A stretch of 64,000 bases of DNA from Chrysogorgia sp. JL179-B06 (GCA_035772405.1 JAYKKM010000079.1:759001-823000), one strand, 5' to 3'. Positions 32,401 through 42,786 are shown, counted from the first letter of the stretch. Program-made: numbers and translations. The notes: generated by a model not told the origin, from the sequence alone.

Positions 32401-35114
32401 ATCATCACTACCATCATCACCACTACCACCATCACCACCACCACTACCATCATTACTACCACCATCATCACTACCACCATCATCACTACTACCATCATCA
32501 CCACTACCACCATCATCACCACTACCACCATCATCACCACTACCACCATCATCACCACCACCACCACCACCATCATCATAACCACCATCAACACCACCAA
32601 CACTGCTTTGAAATATCATTTTGGGTGTCTATAGTTATCAGCCCGACTTATATAAAAAAAACCTCAGAAAGCGACATTAAATGGTTACGGATTCTAGACA
32701 CTATCTGGCGTCTTCTTCATACTTCATCTGTTGTTTCTTTTGTTTTTGCAATTTAGATCATTTTTGCAAGTTATTAACTCCACCGATTCATGGGAAGGTC
32801 ACGTGCAAAACTCACTGTATGGTGGAATGTGATCAATATTTTGAGCTCGCCAAAAACACGACAGAAGTAATGTCGTGTGTGGGTGAAAGATGGAGACCAT
32901 ATATCAACGAAAAAATAAAACTACTTCCAGTTTGCCTTGGTAAGGAAATCTTAGCCATAAACGATTGACTGATTAATTTTTATTTTAATCTTAATGTGCC
33001 CATCTCTCTTTTGGGGATTTTACATATCCGTAATATTTGGGTCTTCCTGAGCAAAATCATAATATATCTTGTCAGCCGAAAATTTCATCTTCATGGACTT
33101 TTTTTGCTGTTAAAGTTATCGGATGTGATGTCACAAGAGGCATTTTTGTGGCAAGTAACAAAAGAAAACTGGTTTGGAATGCCTCTTGTGACATCACATC
33201 CGGTAACTTTGACAGCGAAAAACTCCATGAAGATGAAATTTTCAGCTGACAATATATATTATCATTATGCTCAGGAACACCCAAATATTACGAATATGTA
33301 AAATCCCCAAACGTGAGATAGGCACTAAGTATTTTTAATACAAAGATTGTAAATATATGAAAACTCAAAACAAGTTTGCATCTTTATTCTAACTTTAGAA
33401 ATTAAACCTCCAAAAGGAATTGAAATTGTGTCAAGTTTTACCATGAAGAAAGCTTGTTATATAGTGGACAAACAGAAATTGATTTCAAAAATTCGCATCA
33501 AGTTAGAAGAAGTTATTTTAAAGATCGACGAATCGAATCAAGTGTTTGCCGACATAACGATAAAAGAGATAAAAACAAGTTGCTCTGAAGAGGCAACATG
33601 GCTATACCATGGACGTTTTAAAACTATAATCGTACATTTTGTATTGCTCCTAAATTTGTCTTCAAATCAATTATCAGAAAGGATTCATAATCCAGAGAGA
33701 AAGAAAGATGTTATAAAAAGTTTTCTATGGAAAAATGTGAATACTGGTCTATTTACTTTGTTTGTCGATAATACGAAGATCGAAGCAGAAAGCGATTCTT
33801 ACAGAGGAACAGAAAAGGCCGTTTGTGGTCAAGGAGAAGCAAAAAGAAGTTATTACTGTGGTAAATTTACTAAAAAAGTCTTGCTGTATCTTTTTGAAGC
33901 TTGTCGTGGCCTAATAGCTGATATGCAATATACATATACATATCCAAAAACATATACGTATACGTGTACATTAGGGTGGTCCTTATTTTAATTTATTTTT
34001 ATTTTGTATAGTCTGACCCTCTTAAACTTTTTTAACCAATGAGAATTTTAAGAACTTTGGAGCCCTATATCTCGGAAAGCATACATTTTTGGCTATAAGT
34101 TTGTCTTAAAGTCAAATAGGAAACCAGGTCTAAACTACTCACTAGTGGATTTTTAAACCAATCCGACACTCCCCTGAGGACTTATAGCATATTGGACAAT
34201 TTGGCTGATTTTCTCATAGGAATACTATAGTAAAAATTTCAGGGACCTTGAGCTACCCCTAAATATCAATAGTTTTTAATACAATTTTACACACAGCATT
34301 TTTAACCCAATTGGAACCATTTAAGAGGGTCAGACTATACAAAATAAAAAAAAATTAAAATAAGGACCACCCTAGTGTACATGTACATGTACATATACAT
34401 ATACATATACGTATATATACGTACGTATATATACATATACGTATACATGTACGTATACATGTACGTATACATATACATATACAATACATACAATACATAT
34501 ACATATACATATACATATGCATATACATATACATATATACACAAGGTTACTTTTAATAAATTAGTTATTAGAATTTAGGTAGAGAACCAGTGTTCCTTTT
34601 TTTGATGTCCAGGTTATCAAAATTCATTGAGGCTAGGTAGATTAATTTATGTAGTTTAACATATACGAATGCATAAAAAAACAGACACAGTGCTAAAGTG
34701 CGGTGCCATGTGGCGTTCGTTAAAAATGTCGCGTCAACGACAGAATATAAAGCGGTGCTAAAGAGCTCCGTAATATTTAAAATACCGAACTATATTCGAA
34801 CTATCAAAATTTATTGAATATTATCTTTTTTGGTTTAGTCTCGTGCGCCATCGGAATGTATGTAAACGAAACAAGCCATGACTGTGAGCCATGTGGGATA
34901 GGTTACTATCAAGATAAACAAGGTCAGACCACGTGTCTCGAATGCCCCGGAGACACAACAACCGTTGTTATGGGAACAGGAACACGTTCAGAATGCTATG
35001 GTAAAGAAATAAATAAAATAAATATTTATATTTTTACTTTGAGTTTACATAATCCCCTCGCAAGCGAGGGTGATAATCTCGCCGCGGCAGGGATCCATTT
35101 CTCACTAAAAGTTT

Positions 35115-35148
<34 letters not shown>

Positions 35149-35947
35149 TTATTTATTTATTTATATATATATATTTGAGCAGAGCATGGCAGGACCAACT
35201 CCTTATAAGGAAGTAAAAAGTCGTTTTAGGTGATCCGTTTGAATCGGACAATATTTTGGTAATGTTGTGAAGGGCGGCCATTGGCGAGTGGTGATCTGCG
35301 AACTACATAAAGAGGTTTTTACGAAGGGTATACACGTTTGCGTAATATAATAGGTACGTGTGTTATGTATTTAGACACGCTAATTCCAAATCTGTTTTCA
35401 CAATTAAAAACAGTTAAATATTGATCGAGATAACCGATAACATTAAAAATAACATACGACGAAACGGCTGGCTGATTGCCGATTAATTTCTGCAAACGTC
35501 TTGGTTCCAGGCCTTTTTCTACAATTTGAGAACCTCGCTACACGTTCGATGCCTGTCGACGATTTGAGCTTGACGATAATTATCTTATTATATATAACTT
35601 AGATCTTCTTTATTTCCATGACAGCCAAATCATTTGAAAATATTTATATTTAGGAGGGGATGACTTGCTTGTTGATGTTGATGTTGAAACAAAAGTGGAA
35701 AAGGTTTGTATATTATTATTTTTATTGTTAATTTTCTTTATTTTTATTATTAATGATATTTAATCAACAATTCGCTCCCAATTACCGTAGTGTTTTCCAG
35801 GGTGGTGCTGCTAAAAATTATAATACAAAAATAAATCATTAATACAAGCATGCAATGTAAGTACGAAATAAGATACGAATGCCAATGGTTAAAGTTCGCT
35901 GATGCATTCTAGGCAAATGAACAGCATCCATATTAAGGGTGTTATCA

Positions 35948-35988
<41 letters not shown>

Positions 35989-38512
35989 CTCACTAATAAT
36001 TCACGAAGGAAAGACAAAAGAAATGGATGCCTCATTAGTAGTTGTATATGTGATACAAAATCGTCCTGATTTACAGCCAAAATAATTTTATATCTTTAGG
36101 ATTTTCGATGAATATTTACGTTTACATGCATTCGTATCAGATGCTATTTACCACATTTGTGTTCGTGTTCTATCCGACAGGCGCGGATTTAGAAGTTAGT
36201 CGCATAAATTAGACACTTCATGAACAACCCTATTTGTTATGCTTTTCTTAAGAATAATTCAGAACAAAAACCTATCCAATAGGATTGTTATTCACAGGTA
36301 TTTTGAATTGCAAATTCTAAATCTAATTTATGCGACTAACTTCTAAATCCGCGCCTGCTATCCGATATATAATCTCTCGCCTTCGACTCGAGCTTGTGTA
36401 TCTGATACAACACTTCCGCTCATGATGTAAATAGTACAATTATTTTGTCCATATTTTATATCATGACACACCCACAATTCATTGTACAAGTGAACCCTTT
36501 AGTTCAATTGGTTACCGTAACTTTTGTTTGAAAATATCGTTAGGTAATATCAGATTTTTGTCAACATTTTAGTGCAATATTGAAACATTCAAAGAGGTGA
36601 TTGCTTTGATGGTGAACGAGTATTGTGCTGTACACATTTGTCCCACGCATGCAGAGGAAGAAAACCTAGAAAGGTAGGCATTGAAGAAATAATTTAACAG
36701 AGGATGCTCCTGGTAGTAGGCGTTAGTACATGTGGCTGGATGGTGTTGTATATTTGGTTGGGTGGTGGTTGTGTGATGGTGGTAATGGTGGTTGGGTAGT
36801 ACAGGTTGGATGGTATTGGTACATGTGGCTGGATGGTGTTGTATATTTGGTTGGGTGATGGTGGTTTGGTAGTGATTGGATGGTATTGGTACATGTGGTT
36901 GGGTGGAGGTTGTAGTTGGGAATGGTATTGGTACTGTTGGCGAGGTGATTGGGTGGTGGTGGTTGAGTGATGGTGGTAATGGTGGTTGACTAGTGGTTGG
37001 ATGGTATTGGTACATGTGGCTGGGTGGAGGTGATAGTGGTAGTTGGGGATGGCATTGGTACTGTTGGTGAGGTGATGTGGTGGTGGTTGTGCGGTGTTAG
37101 TGGTAGTGGTAGCGGTTGAGTGGTTGTAGTGCACTAGTGTTAATAATAGTAATAATAAAATTTAATCAAGAAGTTCCGATCACAGAAATTACGCTTTAAA
37201 AAGTTCAAACTAGACAACTTTCTGAGTTCTGATTGATCTATAATTATTTTTTTCCAATTGGTGTGTGGATGCGCGCAAGGTGGTGTTGTAATACATTTTA
37301 TCCTGTCATTTCGAAGATAACAGTATTTTCAATTTTTAGTACTGGTGACTTAAAAAGAAGACTTACCATTACACAAAGCGATGTTGTTATTCCATTGAAT
37401 TATCCTGTGACTTTAAATAACGGCAAGACGCTCGTTCGAATGTTTGTTGTAGTCTCATTTACTGACTATAAATTACAAACTTTGCCACGGGAAAAACTGA
37501 AAGCAATGCTGTACGGAGGTGAAGATCAATTGCAAAACAGGTTGGCATCTGAAATAAAGTCCTGTAAGAATGAACAAGGGATGGACCCGAGTACATCTGA
37601 TGAGGATACCAAGATAGTGGTGGCTGTTGTGGTGCCTATTGTGGTGGTGGGAATCATTGTTATAGCTCTTTGCTGGTAAGGAAGGGAGAGAGAAAGGGAG
37701 GTAAGATAAGATAAGATAAGATAAGATAAGATGAGATAAGATAAGATAAGGTAAGGTAAGGTAAGGTAAGGTAAGATAAGATAAGATAAGATAAGATAAG
37801 ATAAGATAAGATAAGATAAGATAAGATAAGATAAGATAAGATAAGATAAGATAAGATAAGATAAGATAAGATGAGATGAGGTGAGGTGAGGTGAGGTGAG
37901 GTGAGGTGAGGTGGGGATGGGGATGGGGATGGGGATGGGGATGGATGCGAGCGAACGGAGGAGGGAGGCAGGAAGGAAGGGAGGAAGGAAGGGACGGACG
38001 GATGATGGATGGATGGATGAAGGGAGAAGGAAACGAGAGAGGAGTGGAGCGAGGGAGGGAGGAGGAGGGGAGAGAGAGGAAGGGGCGAGAGAGGAGGGGG
38101 GAGAGAGGGAGGGAACGATCAAGGGAGGGAATTAGCAAGTGAGGGAGCGAGGGAGGTATGGAGTGATAGGGGGAGCGAGCGAGGGGAATAGAGGGTAAAC
38201 ATAAAATACTTATTTAGTTTCATAAAGATAATTTTCTTTAGTTTCATAAAAAATAGATGCTGCACAAATGCTCATGCCGCAGGAGCAGTTTTAACAAATC
38301 ACGTGATCGAAAACAATGAAAGAATGGACGGTGTCCAACAAGTTTTTAATGAGCCCCAACCAGCCTCCTCCGAAGTATCCGCGGTATATTTTGCAACGAG
38401 AAGAAACAATGAAAGAATGGACGGTGTCCAACAAGTTTTTAACGAGCCCCAACCAGTCCCGGTATCTATTACAAGGGGAAGAAACAATGAAGGAATGGAT
38501 GGTGTTCAATAG
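20023..38512 (+). CDS. Single-pass receptor A: YWTD-EGF-YWTD-HYR-sushi-GCC2/3-TM
   Basis: Predicted cell-surface receptor of about 1,190 residues. Exons: 20023-20080 (signal peptide FAFVLFW), 20672-21068 and 22545-22954 (YWTD/LRP-type propeller: YWSN, LFWTN, IFWTDWG, LYWTD), 26742-26873 ([15 protein letters not shown] ... CFCPVG), 27367-about 27715 plus 29840-30066 and 30671-30862 (second propeller: VYWTD, IYWTD, IYWTEWG, LFWTDWE), 31557-31799 (HYR-like end [10 protein letters not shown]), 32757-32939 (sushi/[12 protein letters not shown]...PVC), 33399-33860 (unknown, 154 aa), 34839-35000 (GCC2/GCC3 ephrin-receptor-like), 35654-35703, 36573-36673, 37340-37675 (transmembrane segment about [20 protein letters not shown]), 38242-38512 (cytoplasmic tail, stop TAG). 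All other phases match. The 3' border of the 27367 exon is unresolved. Propeller-EGF units bind ligands in LRP5/6; HYR-CCP-GCC2/3 order recalls SVEP1. Ligand unknown. Confidence 0.85.
20105..20150 (+). repeat. SINE body fragment
   Basis: GGTCGGACCACCACTCAGGG followed by TCTTAAAAATAATTG, matching 17930-17965. In intron 1 of receptor A. Confidence 0.65.
21112..21187. repeat. Palindrome ACCTCGTACCCAGGGTCTCA
   Basis: Perfect arms AACCTCGTACCCAGGGTCTC / GAGACCCTGGGTACGAGGTT around GGGGCGGGCGGCGAGC. A second copy with one shortened arm is at 39449-39513. Confidence 0.85.
21884..22387 (-). pseudogene. CR1/L2-like LINE reverse-transcriptase C-terminus
   Basis: Minus-strand frame of 167 codons reading [30 protein letters not shown] and [13 protein letters not shown], the conserved thumb/C-terminal region of CR1/Jockey-group LINEs. 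Fingers and palm are absent, so it is 5'-truncated. Antisense in a receptor A intron. Confidence 0.85.
23240..23364 (-). pseudogene. Penelope-like relic, left part (split by transposon)
   Basis: CTTTAAAAAGTTTTTTGACC then GTAACTTTAAA matches 53258-53288 in the second relic. The continuation lies beyond the transposon at 25978. Confidence 0.7.
24614..24904 (+). CDS. PHD-like zinc-finger protein inside the long-TIR transposon
   Basis: Frame from ATG 24614 (MSLVQD) to TGA 24904, about 96 residues; an upstream in-frame ATG at 24536 is possible. It has [24 protein letters not shown], then VSQREYR and IDWRCTLC, a C-C-C-C-H-C-C-C spacing typical of a PHD finger, which usually reads histone tails. 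Similar fingers accompany FLYWCH/MULE transposons in animals, so it may be an element-encoded accessory protein. A strong donor (GTGAGT at about 24898) suggests a longer spliced product is possible, but no second exon was identified. Whether it is expressed is unknown. Confidence 0.6.
   Translation: MSLVQDNCIQCGFAVRPRQEGLQCDGCEQWQHRKCNTGVSQREYREAVKSGHAIDWRCTLCTATGNMMGDHGMLDENPIPVGESTRIEEDIQLLSE
25318..25398. repeat. Palindrome CCCAGAGCCTGCG / CGCAGGCTCTGGG
   Basis: Arms CTCGTCCCCAGAGCCTGCG and CGCAGGCTCTGGGAACGAG around TTTGGACC and a GCAGCCAAAAGGA duplication. Same outer sequence as the palindrome at 10148-10180. Confidence 0.75.
25978..26215 (-). pseudogene. Penelope-like relic, right part, with hammerhead-like motif
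   Basis: The sequence from AGTTACTGTCCATGACCCAA through AAGCCTCC matches 53285-53632, where the minus strand encodes a GIY-YIG endonuclease C-terminus. Only the end of that coding part is left here. Confidence 0.8.
26000..26030 (-). ncRNA. Hammerhead-like motif, Penelope-like family B
   Basis: Minus strand: CTGATGA (26030-26024), one extra A, stem II GACACT/AGTGTC with a 7-nt loop (six perfect pairs), then GAAAC. A possible two-pair stem III and GTC follow. Core boxes are present, but the extra base before stem II departs from the canonical ribozyme. A split copy is at 53300-53340 and 53467-53476. Confidence 0.5.
26520..26635. repeat. Palindrome with GGGATTTATGCG / CGCATAAATCCC arms
   Basis: Centre CGAGGACGCTACGCGTCCGAGG; flanking AACACC/GGTGTT and CAGATAA-like ends. 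Dispersed palindromic class. Confidence 0.75.
26969..27335. mobile_element. Chimeric foldback MITE
   Basis: The left quarter (AGGGGAACTGTACCCAAAAA ... TCTTGTACTCGAGAAATAAC) belongs to the 38733-39731 family. The rest, ending CCACAGACGTTATACGCACTT, belongs to the 6398-6715 family. In the receptor A intron before exon 27367. Confidence 0.7.
27905..28110. repeat. ATTAC and GATGATGGT microsatellites
   Basis: TTACATTACATTACATTACA at 27909-27932, then (TGATGATGG)n from about 27980 to 28100, in the receptor A intron. Confidence 0.9.
28434..29400. repeat. 80-bp minisatellite, 12 units, each with AGAACGTTCT palindrome
   Basis: The unit contains AAGTAGTTTAGTTTTCAGAACG, TTATTACTAATCACCATGGT and TTTTATAAAGCGATATTTAA. 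The palindrome is near 28452, 28531, 28611, 28691, 28769, 28857, 28937, 29017, 29096, 29188, 29268 and 29350, with a solitary copy near 28142. It occupies the receptor A intron between 27764 and 29840. Confidence 0.93.
30285..30382. repeat. Palindrome AATTAGACAACTCGTCCTCG type
   Basis: Arms CAATTAGATAACGAGTCCTCG-like and CGAGGACGAGTTGTCTAATTG, inner CGTTGTCTGTGAGCGAATT/AATTCGCTCATAGACAACG. In a receptor A intron. Confidence 0.8.
30940..31062. repeat. Palindromic element related to 3556-3685
   Basis: Shares AGGAGGGCCAGCCC, CGAGATCTCGC and the TATTGACTA centre with the 3.6-kb element. Confidence 0.65.
31308..31470. repeat. CACAACACAG decanucleotide microsatellite
   Basis: GCACAACACAGCACAACACA-type repeats before the HYR exon, framed by two copies of CACACCATACAGTATTAGGC (about 31290 and 31480). 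Confidence 0.92.
31885..32600. repeat. CAG/CAACAG then ACCACCATCATC trinucleotide tract
   Basis: About 700 bp of CCA/TCA/CTA triplets. Gly/Asp/Ser-rich or Met/Val-rich minus-strand frames over it are artefacts. Confidence 0.95.
32990..33330. mobile_element. Foldback MITE, AGTGC...family
   Basis: The arms share TATCTTGTCAGC.GAAAATTTCATCTTCATGGACTT-type sequence with their inverse and GATGTGATGTCACAAGAGGC. Ends TTAATGTGCCCAT / ATAGGCACTAA are decayed. Confidence 0.75.
33974..34372. mobile_element. TA-flanked MITE with 55-bp inverted repeats
   Basis: Ends GGGTGGTCCTTATTTTAATT and AATTAAAATAAGGACCACCC, continuing through TTTTGTATAGTCTGACCCTC. TA at 33972-33973 and 34373-34374 fits a Tc1/mariner-type target. 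No gene. Confidence 0.82.
34375..34545. repeat. TATACA/TACGTA microsatellite
   Basis: GTACATATACATATACATAT-type repeat next to the TA-flanked MITE. Confidence 0.95.
35050..35500. repeat. Dispersed repeat with (AT)n core, copy 2
   Basis: Same order as 246-1075: CCCCTCGCAAGCGAGG, CCGCGGCAGGGATCC, AT/ATTT tract, CTCCTTATAAGGAAGTAAAA, GGTGATCCGTTTGAATCGGA. Confidence 0.85.
36178..36357. mobile_element. hAT-like MITE, perfect 8-bp target duplication
   Basis: Ends CAGGCGCGGATTTAGAAGTT and AACTTCTAAATCCGCGCCTG (perfect complements, extending into GTCGCATAAATTAGA), flanked by CTATCCGA at 36170-36177 and 36358-36365. 180 bp, non-coding. It split a palindrome whose second half is at 36366-36440. Confidence 0.92.
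36700..37135. repeat. GGTGGTTG-rich degenerate repeat
   Basis: Repeats of GGTATTGGTACATGTGGCTG and TGGTGGTTG between receptor A exons 36573-36673 and 37340-37675. Confidence 0.9.
37690..38200. repeat. AAGAT, GGTGA, GGGGAT and GAGGGAG tracts
   Basis: About 170 bp of (ATAAG)n, then (GGTGA)n, (GGGGAT)n and purine-rich sequence in the last receptor A intron. Frames across it are artefacts. Confidence 0.95.
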
Positions 38513-38732
38513 GTTTCTGATGTGAGCCAAGAAAATGGAACGAACGGGTTTTTGCGATTATTGTTTTTAAAATAATAAGCAGCTTTAAAAGTGCGAAAAT
38601 TCCGTGTTTATATTAAAGAAATATAAAATAGTTTTTCATGTTTACAAATTCTGTTATAAACACATGGGATGATGTATAGGACTTATAAACATATAAAACT
38701 ATTTAGGAGCACTGTAGTTTATTATTTTATTA

Positions 38733-39731
38733 AAGGAGAACTATACCAAAAAATAAATTACTTTTAAATGAAAGGTCTTTATTACTTTAAGTATAATATT
38801 TAGAATTATTGTATAGTAGAGAGTGAGATACTGAAAAATACACAGTAAGATATTTTCCATATCTTCACTATAGTGAAGATATCGATCACGTGATCATTTC
38901 CCGCCAATTGCATTGTGTTTACAAGTTGTCATTTCGCAGTCAGAAATGGCGAGGTTTGTGCAAGTGACGAACGAAGACATTAGGTCGTTTAGCGAGGAGC
39001 AAGAAAATGTAAATACCAAAAGAAAAACGTTTTATGATATGAAGGTATTCCTTGAGTTTCTCGTCACCGAGAACGAGACTATTATCAATACAATTTACAA
39101 ACATGCTTGCGTTTTGAACTTGAATTACTTTAATTTTCGTTTTTGTTTATGACTATATAAAATAAAAAGAACATTACACGGTGGCTTGAAGATATGAATT
39201 TTATCTTCGAGTGGTGAAAACAATATTTTACTCATTCGCTGCGCTCATTCGTAAAATATTGTTTTCACCACTCGAAGATAAAATTCATATCTTCGCGCCG
39301 CCGTGTAATATCCTCTATATATTAATAGTTTTATGGTATCTGCTCTTGTACTCGAGTAATAACGTTTTCATTCTCGTATTTTATGCTTCTGGATGCCGTC
39401 ATTGTAGAGTTTGTTCGACGGCTCAGTCTCAAGGTACAACGGGGGCAACCTCGTACCCAGGGTCTCAAGGGGCGGGCGGCGAGCGGAGATGAGACCCTGG
39501 GTACGAGGTTGCAACGGGCCGGGCCGGGGTTTCTTTTCAATTTTGACGTCATTGAGTAACGTTAAAATTGAAAAGAAAATCACCGCTGTACATCAACTTT
39601 GAGCCGCCGAGAAAAATACGAGAATGAAAACGTTATTTCTCGAGTGCAAGAGCAGATACCGTAAAACTATTAAACATACTTAAAGACCATTTATTTAAAA
39701 GTAATTTATTTTTGGGTACAGTTCCTCTTTA
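38733..39731. mobile_element. 1-kb foldback element (AGGGGAACTGTACCC family) with nested inserts
   Basis: The left end AAAGGAGAACTATACCAAAA and right end TTTTGGGTACAGTTCCTCTTT are inverse, with TTAA-like flanks. Inside are a Crypton-like coding fragment, a GAAGATAAAATTCATATCTT palindrome (39181-39305) and a CCTCGTACCCAGGGTCTC palindrome (39449-39513). Confidence 0.75.
38946..39150 (+). pseudogene. Crypton-like tyrosine-recombinase N-terminal fragment
   Basis: From ATG 38946 the frame reads MARFVQVTNEDIRSF, ENVNTKRKTFYDMKVFLEFL, then loses similarity and stops at 39150. This resembles the N-terminal core-binding region of Crypton/DUF3504 recombinases common in cnidarian genomes. No catalytic Arg/Tyr domain remains. 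Confidence 0.55.
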
Positions 39732-40039
39732 ATAAAATAATAGACACTTGAAAAAAGAGTTGGGAAATTCCCGTTTTTAAATTCTTATTTAAACACACCA
39801 ACTGGCCAATCAGAACTTACGTTAAAAGCAACTGACCAATTAGAACTTACGTAAAAAGCAACTTATTTTATATACTCTTATCTAAGCACAGCTACGAGAC
39901 AATCGAAGCTTACACGGGAAACAATGTATTTTATATTACGATGTAATAACTTTATTTTTTTAAAATGAACTATTAACTGTAATTTGTTTATTTACTTTAT
40001 TATATGGAGCATTCTGATTGGTTCCACAGCAGATTTTAG

Positions 40040-40140
40040 AAACTTCACAGCAGATTTTAGAAACTTCTTTATATAAAGCCATCTGAGTGGAGATCATGAA
40101 GGTTGCGGGTTCGATTCCCGTCTGGGGCTCTGAAACATTT
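40040..40140 (+). repeat. tRNA-derived SINE fragment
   Basis: GGTTGCGGGTTCGATTCCCG followed by TCTGGGGCTCTGAAACATTT matches a Pol III B box with a SINE tail. The A-box half is missing. Confidence 0.55.
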
Positions 40141-41450
40141 TTCTGAGTTTGCGTTAAAGTTTGAGTGGCAAACAATTTACTTTGTTATATACCAAAGACT
40201 TTCCTTTGCCAAAGATAAAATCTTATTGGTCTAATCATAGTCACGTGTTCAGGGCTCAAAATAACAGCCGGTCACCGGTCAATGACCGGCCAAATTTTAA
40301 ATGTGACCAGTCAAATTTGTATAACGCCGGTCATTTTGACTGGTCATATTACTTGCAATTAATTTTATTACTTCCATTAGAAGGAACTTAAAATGAGTGT
40401 TGTTGTGCTGTTGTAGACCTGTTTCATAATGTCTGATATATATTGAAATGAACTATGCATGCTTTTCCTTTTTATGAGCTTTACATGTTTTTTGTTGTGT
40501 TGTGGGTTTTTGTTTTTTTGTTTTGTTTTTTCGGGAGGGGTGTATAATATTGAAAAACAACCATGCTGCAAGTCATTTAATATAGATGCTGTTTTTAGCC
40601 GATGAAGGGTCCGCAGTTTAAATTGACTCTGCTGTTGCGAATAGCCGGCCACCTTATATTTAATAGTTACTTATTGTATCTTTGTTTTAATTTTGTTTGT
40701 ATCAATGTTGTAATATTCTTTATTTTGGCAAGTCTACTAAACTAAAACTAAGAGAATATTTGCCCTCGGGCAGATCATATTTCCTCTTTCTTTGAAGACT
40801 CCACTCAATGCTATTGTTGATAGCCTTTTAGAAATGACACCTACAGATGATGATGATGCGGAGTTAACTTTGAGTCAGACATTGAAAGCATGCCTGGTAT
40901 TGCTCGTCATCTTAATGATGAAAACTGATTTTGAATCTATGGTGAGTTGAGGAATTAAATAATTACAACCTATAGGATTTGAACAGATACCTGCCCTCCT
41001 TTTAATATATTATTATTACACCCCTAGTATTGTTGCATTCCATGTCCACCTCTTGTTTCCTTATCTCCTGCCCACTTCCCTTCCTGATTCCATTTTCCTG
41101 TTATCTTTCCCCTACTGATTCCACTTCCTACTTCCTTACCCCACTTCCTATTTTCCTGCCCCACCTGGTTTCACTTTCCGTTTCTCTGCCCCCTGATTTT
41201 ACTTCTTGTTTCCTTACCCCTCCTGGTTCCACTTCTTTTTTGTTCTCACTTTCTACAGCTTTAGGTTATTTTCCTGAGCAAACTCCAGTATCTGAAATCT
41301 TGATGCATTACCAATGAACATGTAGAAATCATTACGACTATTAAAGTCAGAAAATCTTTTAGCGAAGTATAAAAGGTTTAAAGCACTCTTCTTCGTTTAA
41401 CACCTGTACACCACAGAACACCACAGGAAGTATTAAATACACTTTTGTAT
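40140..41450. other. Intergenic, repeat debris only
   Basis: Contains a CCGGTCACCGGTCAATGACC inverted motif at 40268-40345 (shared with the 14670-15040 MITE) and CCTGTTTCC/CCCACTTCC pyrimidine-rich degenerate repeats at 41040-41260. No coding signal. Confidence 0.6.
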
Positions 41451-41453
41451 ATG

Positions 41454-42786
41454 CAAAGATTTCACTAAAGCAATAATAGTGACATTACCGAAAAAGACGA
41501 ATACGATGGAATGTAAAGAACACCGGACATTGAGCCTCATAACACATGCATCCAAGATAATGCTGAAAGTTTTGGCGAGAAGAGTCGAGTCGAAGGCAAA
41601 TCACTTCATTGGTAACACGCAATTTGGATTCAGGAGAGGATGCGGTACAAGGGATGCGATTGCAACATCACGTATGTTATATGAAAGATGCCTTGAACAT
41701 GACCAAACTGTTTTCGTTTGTTTCGTTGACTATGAGAAAGCGTTTGATAGAGTTAACTGGACAAAATTGATAGAGATTTTGAAGAAGATTGGAATTGATT
41801 GGCGGGATAGAAGAATGATAAGTAGATTGTACATTCATCAAGAAGCAGTAGTGAGAGTAGCTAACGAAGTGACAGAACCAGCAACAATAGGAAGGGGGGT
41901 GAGACAAGGATGTCTTTTGTCACCAATATTGTTTTCGATATATGCGGAGATGATGATGATAGAGGCATTGGATGGTATTGAGGAGGGAGTTCTCGTGGGT
42001 GGTGTATTAATGAAAGACATTAAGTTTGCAGATGACCAAGCTATGGTAGCTAGCTCAGAGGACGGTTTACAGAAAATGATGGATTCATTGGATGTGACCG
42101 GAAGAAGGTACGATATGAAGATCAACGTGAAGAAAACGAAATCGATGAGAATATCGAGGAGGAGTAAAACTACATATTGAAATCTATGGAAATACAGTAG
42201 AGCAGGTGAAGAAATTCAGATATCTGGGAGCTTTAGTGACGGAAGATGGTAGATGCGAAGAAGAAATAAAGGCTAGAGTTGCGATGGCAAAAAAGGCTTT
42301 CAATAATAGAAGAGAACTGCTAACCCAGAGAATGGATAGAAAGTTGGAAAAAAACAAATCATAAAATCTGTTGTATGGAGTGTGGCCTTATATGGATGTG
42401 AAACTTGGACAATGAGAAAGAAAGAAGCTGAAAGAATACAGGCATTTGAGATGTGGATATGGAGAAAGATGGAGAAAATAAGTTGGAGAGACAAGATGTC
42501 AAATGAGAAGGTTTTAGGTTTGGTGAAAGAGAAAAGGATGATAATAAATGTAATAATGGAAAGAAAAAAAAGGTGGATTGGTCACATTTTGGGAGGAGAC
42601 GGATTGCTGAGAGAGGTGATAGAAGGACGTATCATTGGAAAGAGACCAAGAGGAAGGAAACGTGTGATGATGTTAAACGACTTATGTGGAGGAATCAACT
42701 ATGCTGAACTTAAGAGTGTGGCACAGAACAGAGAAGTTTGGAGAAACTACATGCCTAAAACCTGCCAACTGGCAGATAACCAATGA
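41454..42786 (+). pseudogene. Non-LTR retrotransposon (LINE) reverse transcriptase, 5'-truncated and frame-broken
   Basis: The frame 41479-42180 contains RT blocks FGFRRGCGTRDAI, VCFVDYEKAFDRVNW (motif A), GVRQGCLLSPILFSIYAE (motif B) and DIKFADDQAMVA (motif C, FADD), with the palm intact. After a shift near 42170 come VKKFRYLGALVTEDG and, after another break near 42360, ALYGCETWTMRKKEAERIQA and RWIGHILGGDGLL, ending with TGA at 42786. No endonuclease is visible upstream. It lies between receptor A and the Penelope-like cluster. Two frame breaks argue that it is inactive. Confidence 0.9.

Noticed and set aside
31717..32619. 300-codon Gly/Asp/Ser-rich and 206-codon Met/Val frames on the minus strand
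   Set aside because: Products of the ACC/TCA trinucleotide tract; overlap the antisense of a real HYR exon.
33072..33284. Open frames in the foldback MITE
   Set aside because: Both strands read the same inverted arms; no family resemblance.
37473..38142. 221-codon Ser/Leu/Tyr-rich and other frames
   Set aside because: ATAAG, GGTGA and GAGGG tracts; overlap the antisense of the receptor A transmembrane exon.
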